64,000 bases of DNA from Hofstenia miamia (Eukaryota > Xenacoelomorpha > Acoela), in NCBI GenBank assembly GCA_004352715.1, contig SCFE01000099.1, forward strand, positions 1,714,334-1,778,333, in the 5' to 3' direction. Shown piece by piece: positions 11,205-22,260 of this stretch. Numbering within the stretch: the stretch's first letter is position 1; every line of letters starts with the position of its first letter. The notes below the pieces were generated by a model that made no database searches, was not told where the DNA came from, and saw only the letters and a program-made list of their open reading frames with translations. A program made the position numbers and the translations under genes.

Positions 11205-12580
11205 TGACGTTGCGGGAAATTGGCAGACAAAGAACCCGTGAATAATTCAAATTATTGTACAATATTTTATTTGTTGATGAATTTCATTACTTTGAATTTA
11301 TTTTAAATTTCGTCAGGTTTGATTGATAATGCAAATGGAAATGTAAACGTTCGAGCACATGAGTAGTACATGAGTAGTACTCAGGTTCCCTGAATTCAAT
11401 TCTCGAAAATTCTGGCAAAGCTGCATGCCAGCAAATGTGCAGTCATCGTTCGTGCAGCTGGTATCCTGTTTACGAAAGTGTGCTCTTAGGTTAGGTGTCT
11501 TTTCTAAACTTGAATAGACAGGTTATTAACCATTAACATAATTTACCTTTCTTCTATGTAATGCAAGTATAGAATATTCTGTATAACGTCATATTCTTTC
11601 TATGTTTAAAGGAGAATAACATTTTACAATATTTGGCTGATTTGAACCTTTGGTGAATTAGAATTATGTGAAGTTAATTTCTGGCAGTATCAAATAATGA
11701 AATATATGAATACTTAAGCAAATAGAAATTGATTAAGCAATGATATTCCATTTAAGTTATAAATATTAAAGTGCTAGAGAATTTTGGCAGAACAAGACAA
11801 AGTGTTAAGCATTGGGCTAGACTCTAGCTTTTAGATTCATGTTTCATCATATGTTGCTTTGATTTTTTGTGTTACAAACATATGCTAGTGTTAACAATTC
11901 AGTAATAGATAATTTTAAGTAATTTTATTAGTGGAATTTTGAAAAGGAACAAATAGTAGAATTAGTGCCTTATATATTTATTTAAAATTATTTCTGGCAT
12001 GTTCAGGAAATACTGTAGACAAAGTGCAGAACAAAATTCCACTAACAAATTGTTTACTTAGCAGGTCAGTTATTGATAACTAAAATTATTAATAATGAAT
12101 TGAAAAAATGTTTCTTTTCAATTCAAATTAATAGGAATAGGTTTTCCTATTTACTAACCTTACTAGGAAACTGCCTGTGCTATGCAAGTGAACTTCAATG
12201 GGCTGCATTAGATATAAAATGAATGAATAAACTTTAAACAAACCATATGTTGTGTTTTTAAAATGTTAAGAACAAAATAAGTAATAAATGTGATCATCAT
12301 ACATTGATAAAATGATTTTTATTTACAATTTTAGCATATGACATTCCTTAATTATATCATTTAATATTATATACACCTAATGCAAAAGAGTGTATAGAAT
12401 CACTACAAAATCGAGTCCATTATTGTAGGTGCATAGATTAGTATTATCATTATGAGTCAAAATTTTTCAAAATATGTGAGAAAAAATTTCTAAAAACGGA
12501 ATTATATATTATTAGCTAAATTCAATATTATTGAAAGTTAAACAGAAACAATGTTTGAATTTCATTTCATTAAAATTCTA
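10030..12580. other. No gene seen; repeat fragments
   Basis: 10030-10372 belongs to the 7-kb duplication, and 10640-10715 and 10861-10900 also match copy B's flank (49573-49653, 49818-49856). A (TA)n tract lies at about 11165-11201. A segment of about 90 bases near 11525-11620 recurs near 63760-63860. No splice-bounded coding exon is evident. From about 12300 the sequence is the 3' flank of the TRAF-like gene. Confidence 0.55.
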
Positions 12581-12583
12581 ATA

Positions 12584-14600
12584 TTACACAGCATTGTTCT
12601 CTATTACTTTCACTTGAATTAACAGCGTGTTATCCATGATGTGCATATTATTTGGATCTAGAAGTTTCTTTAACTCATAAAACCTAGAAAGTCCATTATC
12701 AGGGTTTGAATCTGACACCGGTTTTTGAAATGATTCACAAGAATTCGATTTAAATTGGAAAACATGATGTTTAGAAGCATTGCCAGACATCAACAAAAAT
12801 TTAAATATTCCTTGAAAAGGCCACTTAAGAATTGCATCATGATTCGTTTTCAAGATGCTCACATACAATGATACATGACTATCTTTGCCTTTGTCTACTC
12901 CATGGAAGAATATTCTTAAGCGCATTCGGTATCCATACCTCCCACCAACTAAGAAAGTAGGAGATGAGAGTCCATTATCATTAACATCTCTTTGCTCAAA
13001 TAGTGTTCTGAAATTGGTAATGGGCCAAACTAGTTCACCATTATCAGGTTCATTGGGATTTGTTGTTGAATTGTAATTTGAACTAATGACTCTTGGAATC
13101 TCTTGAATCGATTTTTCAATTTCAGAAATTCTTTTCTCCAAAACTTCATTCTAAAATAAATTTATTTAAATTGATGAAATATGGATTTATATAGAGCTAA
13201 AATTTTTTCATTGTTGAAAAAATATAATAAATGTTAAAATAATGGATTATTATTGAGTGCCACCAATAATTTATAGAATGAGGTTGAATTTCTTTCTACC
13301 CAATTCACATCCAAATCGATTTAAATTTAGATTGCGAAACTCAATTCATTAGATTCTTTCCCAATTTTATCATACAAATAGTAAACAAGTTCCAATCAGT
13401 CGCTAAGATTGTTCTGCAATTAAACAAAGTAATTTTATTGAAGTGTTATGTTGTATTAATATATTTGATAATTCTATATTAAAACAAATAGAAACAATGT
13501 TTCTTGCGTTATATATAATACAATCCCATAAATGTAGGGCCAGCTTATCACACTTAACTACTGTGATTCCAAAAAATAGACAAATAAAAATACATGTATA
13601 TATATATACATTGACATATAAAATTTTTTATATATTTACATGTATTATTGAAAAATTTCACCAAAGTAATGCTTTATTCCCATAGATACTGTGGCTCTTG
13701 ATGATCAACAACACGGCATACTGAAAAATGATGATGGAAATAGTTTTTCCTGTACTACGCATACATAAACAGCTCACCAGGAATTCTGATGTAAGAGTAT
13801 GACTTACGTCATAAATTTTGCCTAGTAAACAATATTTCCTTGGACATGGAAATTAAAGAACCTAATATAATTTTTCATTTAAGTAATATGAATTTTGAAA
13901 AAAAATTTAAGCGGTGGATGCAGAGCAGCAGTAATATCATTTACATTTTCATAGTTTAGGTGGATGTCGTTGGTTAATAACAAACAAAAATCCGGCTTTT
14001 TCTCCTTTGATTTGGAAAGTAATAAAAACCACCTCATAATGGTGTTTATTGTGAGAGTAAAAGCCCCACAAATCTCAATGAAACCCATGGGTTCAAATTT
14101 CAGCTCCACTTCACCCCACTCTACGAATGTCTTTAGAATCCCGATTGAGAAACACGAATCCCAACCCACTGGACAAACCTGCATCTCATGCCTTTGGTCG
14201 CATAGACATGGAAACTTGTTTTTACTAAAGACTCGGAAATATTTTACTTCTACTAGAAAAACATTGTATTTTTTATACTTTTTGAAAAATGCCACAAACC
14301 ACATATATTGGAGATTGTTAGATGCATATAACAAGAATATTGTTTAGTTTGAAAAAAAATTCACTACTGCTAATAAAATATATTCAAAATGTTTTCAAAA
14401 AATACTTCATTTGCAGTTTTTAGAGCTATTCTTTCGGAGGAATCCAACTTAGAATACATATGAGTGAAATCATTTGTTAACACCTGTATACACTCTTCCA
14501 ACTTCTGAATTTCTTTTGAAAACTTTTTGTAAGGCTGTTCAACATTCTTCAACGTTTCAACTTGATGAACTCGACCATTGTTGCCTTGATCGACAACCAT
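12584..14600 (-). CDS. TRAF-like coiled-coil plus MATH domain protein
   Basis: Two exons on the minus strand, 14600-14406 and 13150-12584, join in phase 0 (GAA|GTATTT donor, TTTTAG acceptor) to give 253 residues. Residues about 15-85 form a coiled coil (FSKEIQKLEECIQVLTNDF, then NEVLEKRISEIEKSIQEI). Residues about 100-250 are a TRAF-C/MATH domain with the family landmarks LVWPITNF, the GRYGYRMRLRIFFHG strand, HVSLYVSILK, ILKWPF, and a final LLIQVKV. MATH domains of TRAFs bind receptor tails and trimerise through the coil. No RING or TRAF zinc fingers are seen. Either upstream exons lie elsewhere, since an acceptor-like GATTAG precedes the ATG at 14600, or this is a truncated TRAF that could act as a decoy. 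A tandem copy follows at 16963-25718 and is broken. Confidence 0.8.
13151..14405 (-). other. Intron of the TRAF-like gene
   Basis: Contains overlapping open frames on both strands at about 13880-14350. The corresponding region of the second copy (25030-25440) carries indels that break these frames, so they are treated as chance. Confidence 0.6.
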
Positions 14601-14895
14601 CAAACACCTAATCACCTTACGCTATAAAAACCGTTGTTAAGTTATTATGTGTCCACTTAAGATATATCTTACGAAAAAAACATTGTGTTTAAAATTTGTA
14701 CTGAACATTCTTGAGGAGAACGTTTATAGGAAAATCGCAAATTTTGGGAAATTTGAAAATATAATTTATATGTACAAATATCAATTAACTATAGCACCCT
14801 TACAAATGTGCAGACAAGCATTGAATTACTAAGCTGCATAAGTCGCATCTGCTTTTTAAGGCATGCATTATTGCTATTTTATGCATATTACTAGT

Positions 14896-15136
14896 CAGTG
14901 GCGTACGCAAGGGAGGACGTGATGGAATGTCCCCCGTCAGTTTTTCAAAATTGAATTTGACTGGTTATGTAAAAAAAATGTCGGTAAATAAAAAAATTAT
15001 AAAATTTAAAATCTATTCTCTTAAAATGCATTTTAGTGTCAAATTCCTCAATATTTTCAAATGTTTTTGAGGGCTTCGCCGGCTTTTGGTCATGACTAAA
15101 ATGTTCCCCCTTCAGAAAATCCCGCGTACGTCCGTG
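14896..15136. mobile_element. 241-bp hAT-type MITE (CAGTGGCGTACGC ends)
   Basis: Left end CAGTGGCGTACGC; right end the complement of CACGGACGTACGC. The left flank is TTACTAGT. The right flank here is TTACAGCA, but in the second TRAF locus copy it is TTACTAAT, which gives an 8-bp target duplication typical of hAT elements. The element is present in both locus copies (remnant at about 26000-26152), so it inserted before the tandem duplication. Confidence 0.75.
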
Positions 15137-16960
15137 TTACAGCAATGTATTATTAGCATTTGTTATGCATGTTCTCGCGAATGATTCAAATATAATTTTT
15201 GGTGAAATAGCATCATCATGAAGTTATGTAAAATTTAAGCACTCCAGACATATATATTGCTTCAAGTATTCTCAAATATAATATTAATCAACCACCTTCA
15301 AGCGTGATTATTTTCATGCACAGTTTTCATAAAGATTTGACACAAATTCCCCCTTCCGAAAGGCTTATATTTTTATTTATCATATTCCAAATGGTTGAGG
15401 ATGTCAATGGAGATGAGGATAAGAAAAAAAATTGGTTGTTCTTATGAATAGCTACAACTCGAAAAATATATATTATACTTAGATTCCCCTAACAGTCATA
15501 TAGATTTATGGAACGGGAACCCATTTATCAAGGTGACTCCGGCTCACTGAAATACTAGAAAAATAGGCACTACTGGCTTTAATATTAATCAAAACCAAAC
15601 AGAATCTCCCCGTTTTTTGCATAAATTCAAATATATAATCATCTTTAATTCTTTGAATATTTTAAGGATTATTGCTTTATTGAACAAAGTATCAATATCA
15701 TTAAAGGCACTTCAATTAAATTCATTTTTTAAGCTATTTTACTGAAAATTGAATTTCATTTAAATTTTACAAGAAAGTTCACCTAAGAAATTAAGTGCAT
15801 TCGCCCATGTAAACAAAAATCACTAAAACAGACTGAATACAATAAGTTAAGTAAACACATGACCAATATGTATTTAGAAATCAAAAACCTCAAAATTGAT
15901 GAAATTTTCCATGATGATTTCAAATTTTTTAATATTCTCACAATAATTTAAGTAGCTTTTTAGGTAGTTTTAAATATTCACTGTGCAATTGCGATTCAAA
16001 TTTGAGAATTTTATCCCGTCTTTTATTGTAAAAATATAAGCTGTGACAAGAATGAAATCTGCAATGTCTTTATTTACTTCTCAGCAAAAATGTTTTATTG
16101 TGCACATAATTCAAATTAATTTTTTTTCATTAAAGTGGCTCTGCCATAATGAAGAATCTAGCATTATGCTTAGGTAGAGTTAGGGGGGTAAGGTTTGGAA
16201 TAAGTTTACCGATATAGGCAAGGCCCGTGGTTAAGGGGGTCAGGGGAGCATGGCTCTTCCTGTTAGGTCACTTTTTCCCTCTTTCTCCTCGCATTGTGGA
16301 TACAATACTCCATAGTATTAAGTTTAATATTCTGTAACTATGTTAGAGTGAATATAATTTAGTTAAAACATATGAAATGCTATTCTATTAAAAAATTCAA
16401 TGAAAAACTATTTCATATGAATAAAACTATGATTAATTTAACGAACGTTGCCGTCTATGCCACCCTAACTTACAAATACATGCCACGAGCCTGAAATAGG
16501 TTGATAAAAGCATACTTTGTTATTATTTGAAGGGGTTGGGGCCAGATAACACAAAAGTACAGAACAACATTTGCTTACCTGTTATTGAAAAATTTCTTGC
16601 TGCTTGAATATTAGTCAGTGAGTAACGCGGCATTTGTATTTAAAGAAATAACCGCCTGCGCACAACAAACTGAATTCGCAATACGCTAATATTTACAATG
16701 ACTAATTTATTATTGCGAAATACGACAACACAAAATTTCTTCTCAACATATATTTAACATTCTTATAATATAACTAATATAACAATATGATTGCAGTGCT
16801 TCTCCAATTATATCCTTAACAGTAAGGCGTTTTAGATTTGTCTGCGTGTAAAAGTATTGAAGTATACATCGTTATATATTTTCTGCACTAAATACTATCT
16901 AAATTCAAAGTTAAACAGAACCATTGATGTTTGAATTTCATTTAATTATAAAGATTTAAC
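15137..16960. other. 5' flank of TRAF-like locus, no gene seen
   Basis: Mostly repeated, with indels, at about 26150-28200. About 450 bases from 16171 are specific to this copy and locally more GC-rich, with runs such as GTTAGGGGGGTAAGG. No exon or tRNA is recognised. Confidence 0.5.
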
Positions 16961-18938
16961 ATTGCACAGCAATGTTCCCCATTTCTTTTGCTTGACTGAA
17001 CAGTGCTTTATCCATGATGTGCATATTAATTGTATCTAAAAGTTTCTTTAACTCATAAAACCTAGAAAGTCCATTACCAGGGTTTGATTCAGACACAGGT
17101 TTTTAAATGATTGACATGAATTCGATTTAAATTGGAAAACATGATATTTAGAAACATTTGAAGACATCAAAACAAATTTAAATATTCCTTGAAAGGGCCA
17201 CTTCAGAATTGCATCACGATTCGTTTTCAAGATGCTCACATATAATGTTATATGACTATCTTTTCCTCTGTCTACTGCAGAATCAACCCGCTTGCTAGAG
17301 ATCGACAATAATTAGTTTTGCTATTACTTTTTTTTAGCTCTCTTTAGAGTTTGAGATTCCAAAACATTTTTTCCATTTGATTACCCAAGTAACATGCATT
17401 ATTGGTTTACCAATGGGCCATTATTGGGATCATTGGCCACTGATATGCCAATGGAATGCCAATCAATTCTTAACATGTCATATGATTATTTTTATTTATT
17501 CTTATAAATTTGATTTTGTTATTATTTTAAATATTTGCAATCAAATATAGTAATCTAGCTTAATTTGCATATAGTTTAAATAGATATGTGGTGACATGTT
17601 ACACATTTTCCCAAAAGATGACTTTTCAAGTACATAGAATTCAGTTTTGTGGTAGTTGAATATTATAATCAAGAAAAGTTTTTTCGGCATTGCATGAAAA
17701 TATTCAATTCTGGAAAATGCCGGAAATTGTCAGCATCTTCCAAAAACAATTTTAATTCACAAATTGGTTTTTGGTAAGTACAATAAACATTTGAGCTTAA
17801 GCTGGTATGTTCTGGCACATATAATTACAAGACCATTAAAACATTAACATAAAAATGCCGAAAAATTACATTCATGCTGAAAACCAGAAAATAATGCCAG
17901 TTTCAGTGCCAAAATTAAATAAAAAGATGTCAAAAATTTTTTTCAGATGTTTTCAAATTACAAAAAGAAGAAATGCCTGAACTTTTGCATAAATAGTGAT
18001 AACAGAACAAAACGTACGCCCACTTTATTTACTTATCAACTTGTTTATGAAAACTTAAATAGCTGGCAAAACAAGGTTTATGAAAACACTCTATTTGAGT
18101 TTATAGTAATATTGAAATGCTAAGCAAGAATGAAATAAACAGTTTATCTGACAAATTCACAATGTCAATGCACGGTCCTCCTTAGCATCAACTGAGAATA
18201 GTAAACGTCACATTTTGTTGCTATTACAAAAAATTATTTAAAAACAAAATATTCTTTGGAATGCAGTATTTTATTGTTTCTAATAGTTATACATTTGTTG
18301 TCAAAATGCAAGTTTCATATTCATGCCATACTTTAAAAAATGACAATTCTGTAAGCTCAAATATTGTAATGGTTTTATTTTATTACAATTTAAATGAAAT
18401 GTGATCTTTTGAAATTTATTAAATATTTGTAAATCAACTTGATTAATTTAATGCATTGGCAATTGCATATACTGTAAATATTTATAGATAAGAAAAAGAA
18501 ACAAACATTGAAATATCAATAATAAAAATAGCACCAAAATATAAAGGTCATAACAAGTCTCTAAAATAATCCAATATTGATGATAATCAAACATGATTTC
18601 AAAAGATTGTATAGTTAACCATAGCATTGTAGGACTTGACAGTCGAGTACAAATAGCATATTGCTGGATCGTTTAGATGATTCATGCCACACTGAAAGCA
18701 CTGTCGAAGAAAATATTCTTTGCAATTGAAGTGATTCTTCAAAAATATTTACTGATTATAACAATGTCTGTGTTGTTTTGAAGAAAGATGATTCATAGCA
18801 TGCCTATCGTTTTATGAATGAAACATGAGGCACAACGCAATTATTGTTTTCCTCGCCTGTAAACTTCTAAATATATTTGTAATTGTACCAGAAAATTGGT
18901 ACATTTGGTTTAATGTGTAAATAGGCATGGTGTATTAG

Positions 18939-19379
18939 ATGTGTTCAGCTGTTTTGATTATGAAAACTTCATGAATACGATTAAGCGAAATATTCATAGC
19001 CCTAAGAACCCACTGGCCCAACTAAATAATCGTGTAATTGAAAAAGGGCAAGACTTTGGAATTGCTTCTCAAGATACTGATATTAACCAAAACATCAATG
19101 CTGCAATACTGCACACTGGCAAAATTGTTTCAATCAGAAAGCAATTAAGTGGTGGAGTTTCAGGTTTGAGTTATTGTAATATATGTTACTAATTTCCATT
19201 TAGCCAAGCAATTCTTAAGAAGAGAGGAATTTTTCACTTATCCTTGTGAATCCAGCAAAATTGGAATTTATGTGGTTTCAGACCTTGCAGATCATTCAAG
19301 AAACATTAGTGATTCAGATATCAAGATACCCTGTATTATATTTAATAGCTCAATATGCATGTCACTATGTTGCAAATAG
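18939..19379 (+). CDS. Unrecognised two-exon gene of the TIR element (3' part)
   Basis: Exon 18939-19163 follows an ATTAG acceptor and ends at a CAG|GTTTGA donor. Exon 19204-19379 follows CATTTAG and joins in matching phase (1+2), ending at TAG. The joined product has about 131 residues here, with segments such as NPLAQLNNRVIEKGQDFGI, VSIRKQLSGGV, then EEFFTYPCESSKIGIYVV and a cysteine-rich tail. No initiator ATG is obvious at the 5' end, so earlier exons are likely. Coding-like but stop-interrupted sequence lies at about 18650-18870. No domain is recognised. It sits 135 bases before the DUF4806 gene on the same strand. Confidence 0.45.
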
Positions 19380-19513
19380 ATAGCTCTCCTATTCTTTTCA
19401 AATTGGATTTTTGAAAGTTAATTTTTACTTTAATTCATTTATTGTAAATTATATACAGAAAACAATATTTGTTGAAATCACATATATTTAATGGTTTATA
19501 ATTTTATAGTGAT

Positions 19514-21035
19514 ATGTTCTGTGTTGTTGAATTTACAGATGAAAGCAATTGCGACTATATACCTGAGTCATGGATGATTGGCAGGAAGCAATGTCGATGG
19601 CCGCATAAGAACCCAGCAGCACTAAGACGTAATATGATTGAGCCAACAAGTGATTGGGAGATTCATGATGTGCGCTTATTGTATAAAACTGGTAATTTTT
19701 TTATAAATCATTAAAGCCACTCAACTTCTATGTAATCATCATTAAGATTTAGTTGTCTAATTATTACACAATTTTGAATTACACATTAAATGATAATTTA
19801 TGAACTTACTGTATGCTGTGTTTAAACATTATTTTCATATAGAGCTGTGGTAGTTATTCAAAAGTTTTGGTTCTTTTGCTTAGCTTTAGCAATTTAGAAA
19901 CTGAACACGACGCTCGACGAAAAGCAAAGCAAGCTGAATATGACAGCAATTTAGAAAGTTCAGTGGAGTCATCCATGCGGAAAAGGCAATGGAAGCCAAA
20001 CAGTACATTTTTGGAATCATTTGAAAATGTAGTTTTAATAAAAAATACATAAATTATCAATTGTTTAGGAAAAACCTAAGAGGAAATGCAAACGCATAAT
20101 TCCCCTGCAAGAGGTCAATATTGAAGATGATGATGACGATGATGATTTTAGCTTTGAATCTTTAAATGTACTATTTTGTATTGATTTATTGTGTATTTGC
20201 TATTTGTATTATAGTATCACGATCATAAGCAACAGCTGCCACAATTTCCTATGACGCATAATTCGGTTTCCACACAAACTGTAACAGAAATTCCAGATGA
20301 AACTACATTCAAAACAGAATTACGAACTATGAATAGTATGCATTTTTATTAATAATCTTTCTATTATTTTCTTTTAGCGCATCTTCAAAGAATTTATAGA
20401 GAAATCTTTAAAGTGCAACTAGATCAAGCAACTATTCTTGAACATTTATCTGGAGCATCTCTTCCAGCTCGAGAATCAACCCCTTCTACATCAGATGAAG
20501 GTAACGTTCAAAGTCTGATACCAATAAATTCTATTGAAGAACTTCACTCTCTCGAAAAAATGTTGCATTCATCAGAAGAATGCAAGCAGTCATTGGTGAG
20601 TTTCCAGTTATAATATTGTAATTTCAAAAATCGAATGCAACTAAATAATTCAAAAGCAAAGTGATATCATCAGATTAATTATAAATTTACTTGTGTACTT
20701 TAGATCAAATTTCTTAACTTTGCACGTGGTTCTACCTGCAAAGAAGCCGTCAAAAGAATGCTTCAAAAGCTTCTAACAACTAATGTGGCAAGATGTTTAA
20801 ATTTCACGGGGAGAGGTGGAAAGGCAGCATTTGGGCCATCAATTCTTTGCAAAGCCTTGTTTGGTAAGTGATATTGTTTGTTTATAATATTGGCGCTTTT
20901 TTAGATAGTATTAAGATGAATTTCTTTTTTCAAGCATCGGAAAAAGATTTTTTTGTTAGAATAGAAGCAATTGATGAATATGTGCAGCTATTGAGCAATG
21001 CAATGATCTTCATATATTTATTCATTTTCCTCTAA
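19514..21035 (+). CDS. DUF4806 domain protein, seven exons
   Basis: Exons 19514-19691, 19898-20028, 20069-20167, 20215-20335, 20378-20595, 20704-20863 and 20935-21035 all have GT/AG borders and agree in phase, giving 335 residues and a TAA stop. The N-terminus (MFCVVEFTDESNCDYIPESW, then CRWPHKN) and the ARRKAKQAEYDSNLES segment match the usual opening of DUF4806 proteins. An acidic run (EDDDDDDD) and a basic stretch (EKPKRKCKR) lie mid-protein. Residues about 240-315 are the DUF4806 domain (INSIEELHSLEKML, IKFLNFARGSTCKEAVKRML, FTGRGGKAAFGPSI). The last exon looks atypical for the family, so the true C-terminus may differ. DUF4806 genes are repeatedly found in invertebrate repeats; their biochemical role is unknown to me. 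Intact frames suggest recent activity. Confidence 0.8.
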
Positions 21036-21387
21036 AAAAGGTAAATACATTGTTTGTTACGTTCATTCATAAATTATGTTACTTGAACTGCTATTTGATT
21101 AATACATGCATAATTTGTTTTCATTTGCTGGACACAAACACAGTAACTCAAAGGTATTTTATTTGGTTATTATAATTAGCGTCTTTGTTGAGATTGATAG
21201 AGCATGCTTTATGAATCTAAGAGTTGGAATACATGTTCTATTTTAATGAAAAACGTTGTTTCATTGCAGAGCACAAGATTAGGAAAAGCCACAATTTTTT
21301 CTGGAATAATTCCTATCAATGCAAGGTTGAAGCACTTCATGTCTTGGAGTTTCACAGTGCTTCCAAATAATTTGATTTCTCCTATGC

Positions 21388-21725
21388 CGACTTGTCAACG
21401 AGCCGAGCTTAAGCAGAGTATTGGATATACAACGAGCCCAAAACGAGCCGTTTTTAACAAACCAAATTTATAGTGCTGCTTTTTATTTGATTATGCAGAT
21501 TTTTCTTATTTTTTCATTCAATATTACTTACTTATAATCGTATTTTAGAAATGTTTATTAAATAATAAAAAGAGCTATTGAAAAAATTCTGAATGCACAA
21601 TATTTTTAAAAAAAATACCGAGCTGAAATGAGCCTCATTGAAAGATTTTCTGTGGCGACCCGAGCCGAACTTAATCAAAATTTAAACTAGCCGAGTTTGG
21701 AAATTACGGCTCATTGACAAGTCTG
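21388..21725. mobile_element. 338-bp hAT-type MITE nested in the DUF4806 element
   Basis: Ends read CGACTTGTCAACGAGCCGAG and, inverted, CTCATTGACAAGTCTG. It is the same family as 35672-35988, in opposite orientation. The 8-base flanks are only partly alike (CCTATG against CTCTATG). It lies after the last DUF4806 exon and so does not break that gene. Confidence 0.75.
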
Positions 21726-21917
21726 CTCTATGTCTGGCAAATTTACATGCTGTAAAACTTTACCTATTTTTTAGTGTTGCAAATGAAAATTTCTTAAGCC
21801 AAATATAGTATATGAATACCTGAGATAACTTTTATATTATTAAGTGTTAGTTAATGATTGTTTAGTAATCAGTTAGTATTGATATTTGAATTTTATACAT
21901 AGTTGGCAATGTTGGCT

Positions 21918-22012
21918 TTTTGTTGGTTCTTGAGTGGCAAATGTGTGGTCATGATTGGCATTTTGTTGGTTCTTGAGTGGCAAATGTGTGGTCATGATTG
22001 GCATTTTGTTGG
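21918..22012. repeat. 43-bp tandem repeat in the right end of the TIR element
   Basis: Two exact 43-base units (21918-21960 and 21961-22003) and the start of a third. Each contains TTGG, GGCAAATGTGTGG and ATTGGCA. They add to the array of TTGGC words next to the right inverted repeat, which could be a transposase or host-protein binding array. Confidence 0.85.
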
Positions 22013-22260
22013 CAATGTCGGTTTCTTGTTGGCTGCTCAATGGCAAATAAATGGGTATTATTGGCTTATTGTTGGCATTTGTTGATGGGCCAATATTGGA
22101 CCGGTGGCCAAATGCCAATATTGGCCAATATTGGCAAGTACAATGGGCCATTCTTGGCCCATTGTTGGCTTGTTACTTGGGTAATGATAATAACATTAGG
22201 TATTTTAATTGAATCTTGCAACTGTATCATATTTAATTAATTAATCAAACTTCCATTTAG

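Larger units (their letters stand above)
17381..22184 (+). mobile_element. 4.8-kb TIR element carrying a DUF4806 gene
   Basis: Perfect terminal inverted repeats: left TTACCCAAGTAACA at 17381, right TGTTACTTGGGTAA ending at 22184. Flanking TGA on both sides (17378-17380 and 22185-22187) may be a 3-bp target duplication. If the repeat is taken to start at CCC, the duplication is TA. Both subterminal regions are crowded with TTGGC/GCCAA words, most densely at 21903-22170. The same ends define shorter elements at 9384, 48274 and perhaps 28485. Inside are two plus-strand genes with introns (18939-19379 and 19514-21035) and a nested 338-bp MITE. No DDE, rolling-circle or tyrosine recombinase motif is recognised, so the mobilising enzyme is unknown. 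17384-18938 holds no certain gene. Confidence 0.7.

Noticed and set aside
11354-11400. Short direct repeat ATGAGTAGTAC with a GGTTCC word, considered as a tRNA T-arm
   Set aside because: No acceptor stem or anticodon arm can be folded around it.
13879-14347. Overlapping open frames of 151 (minus) and 127 (plus) codons
   Set aside because: They lie in the intron of the TRAF-like gene; the duplicate intron has indels that break both, and neither shows a domain.
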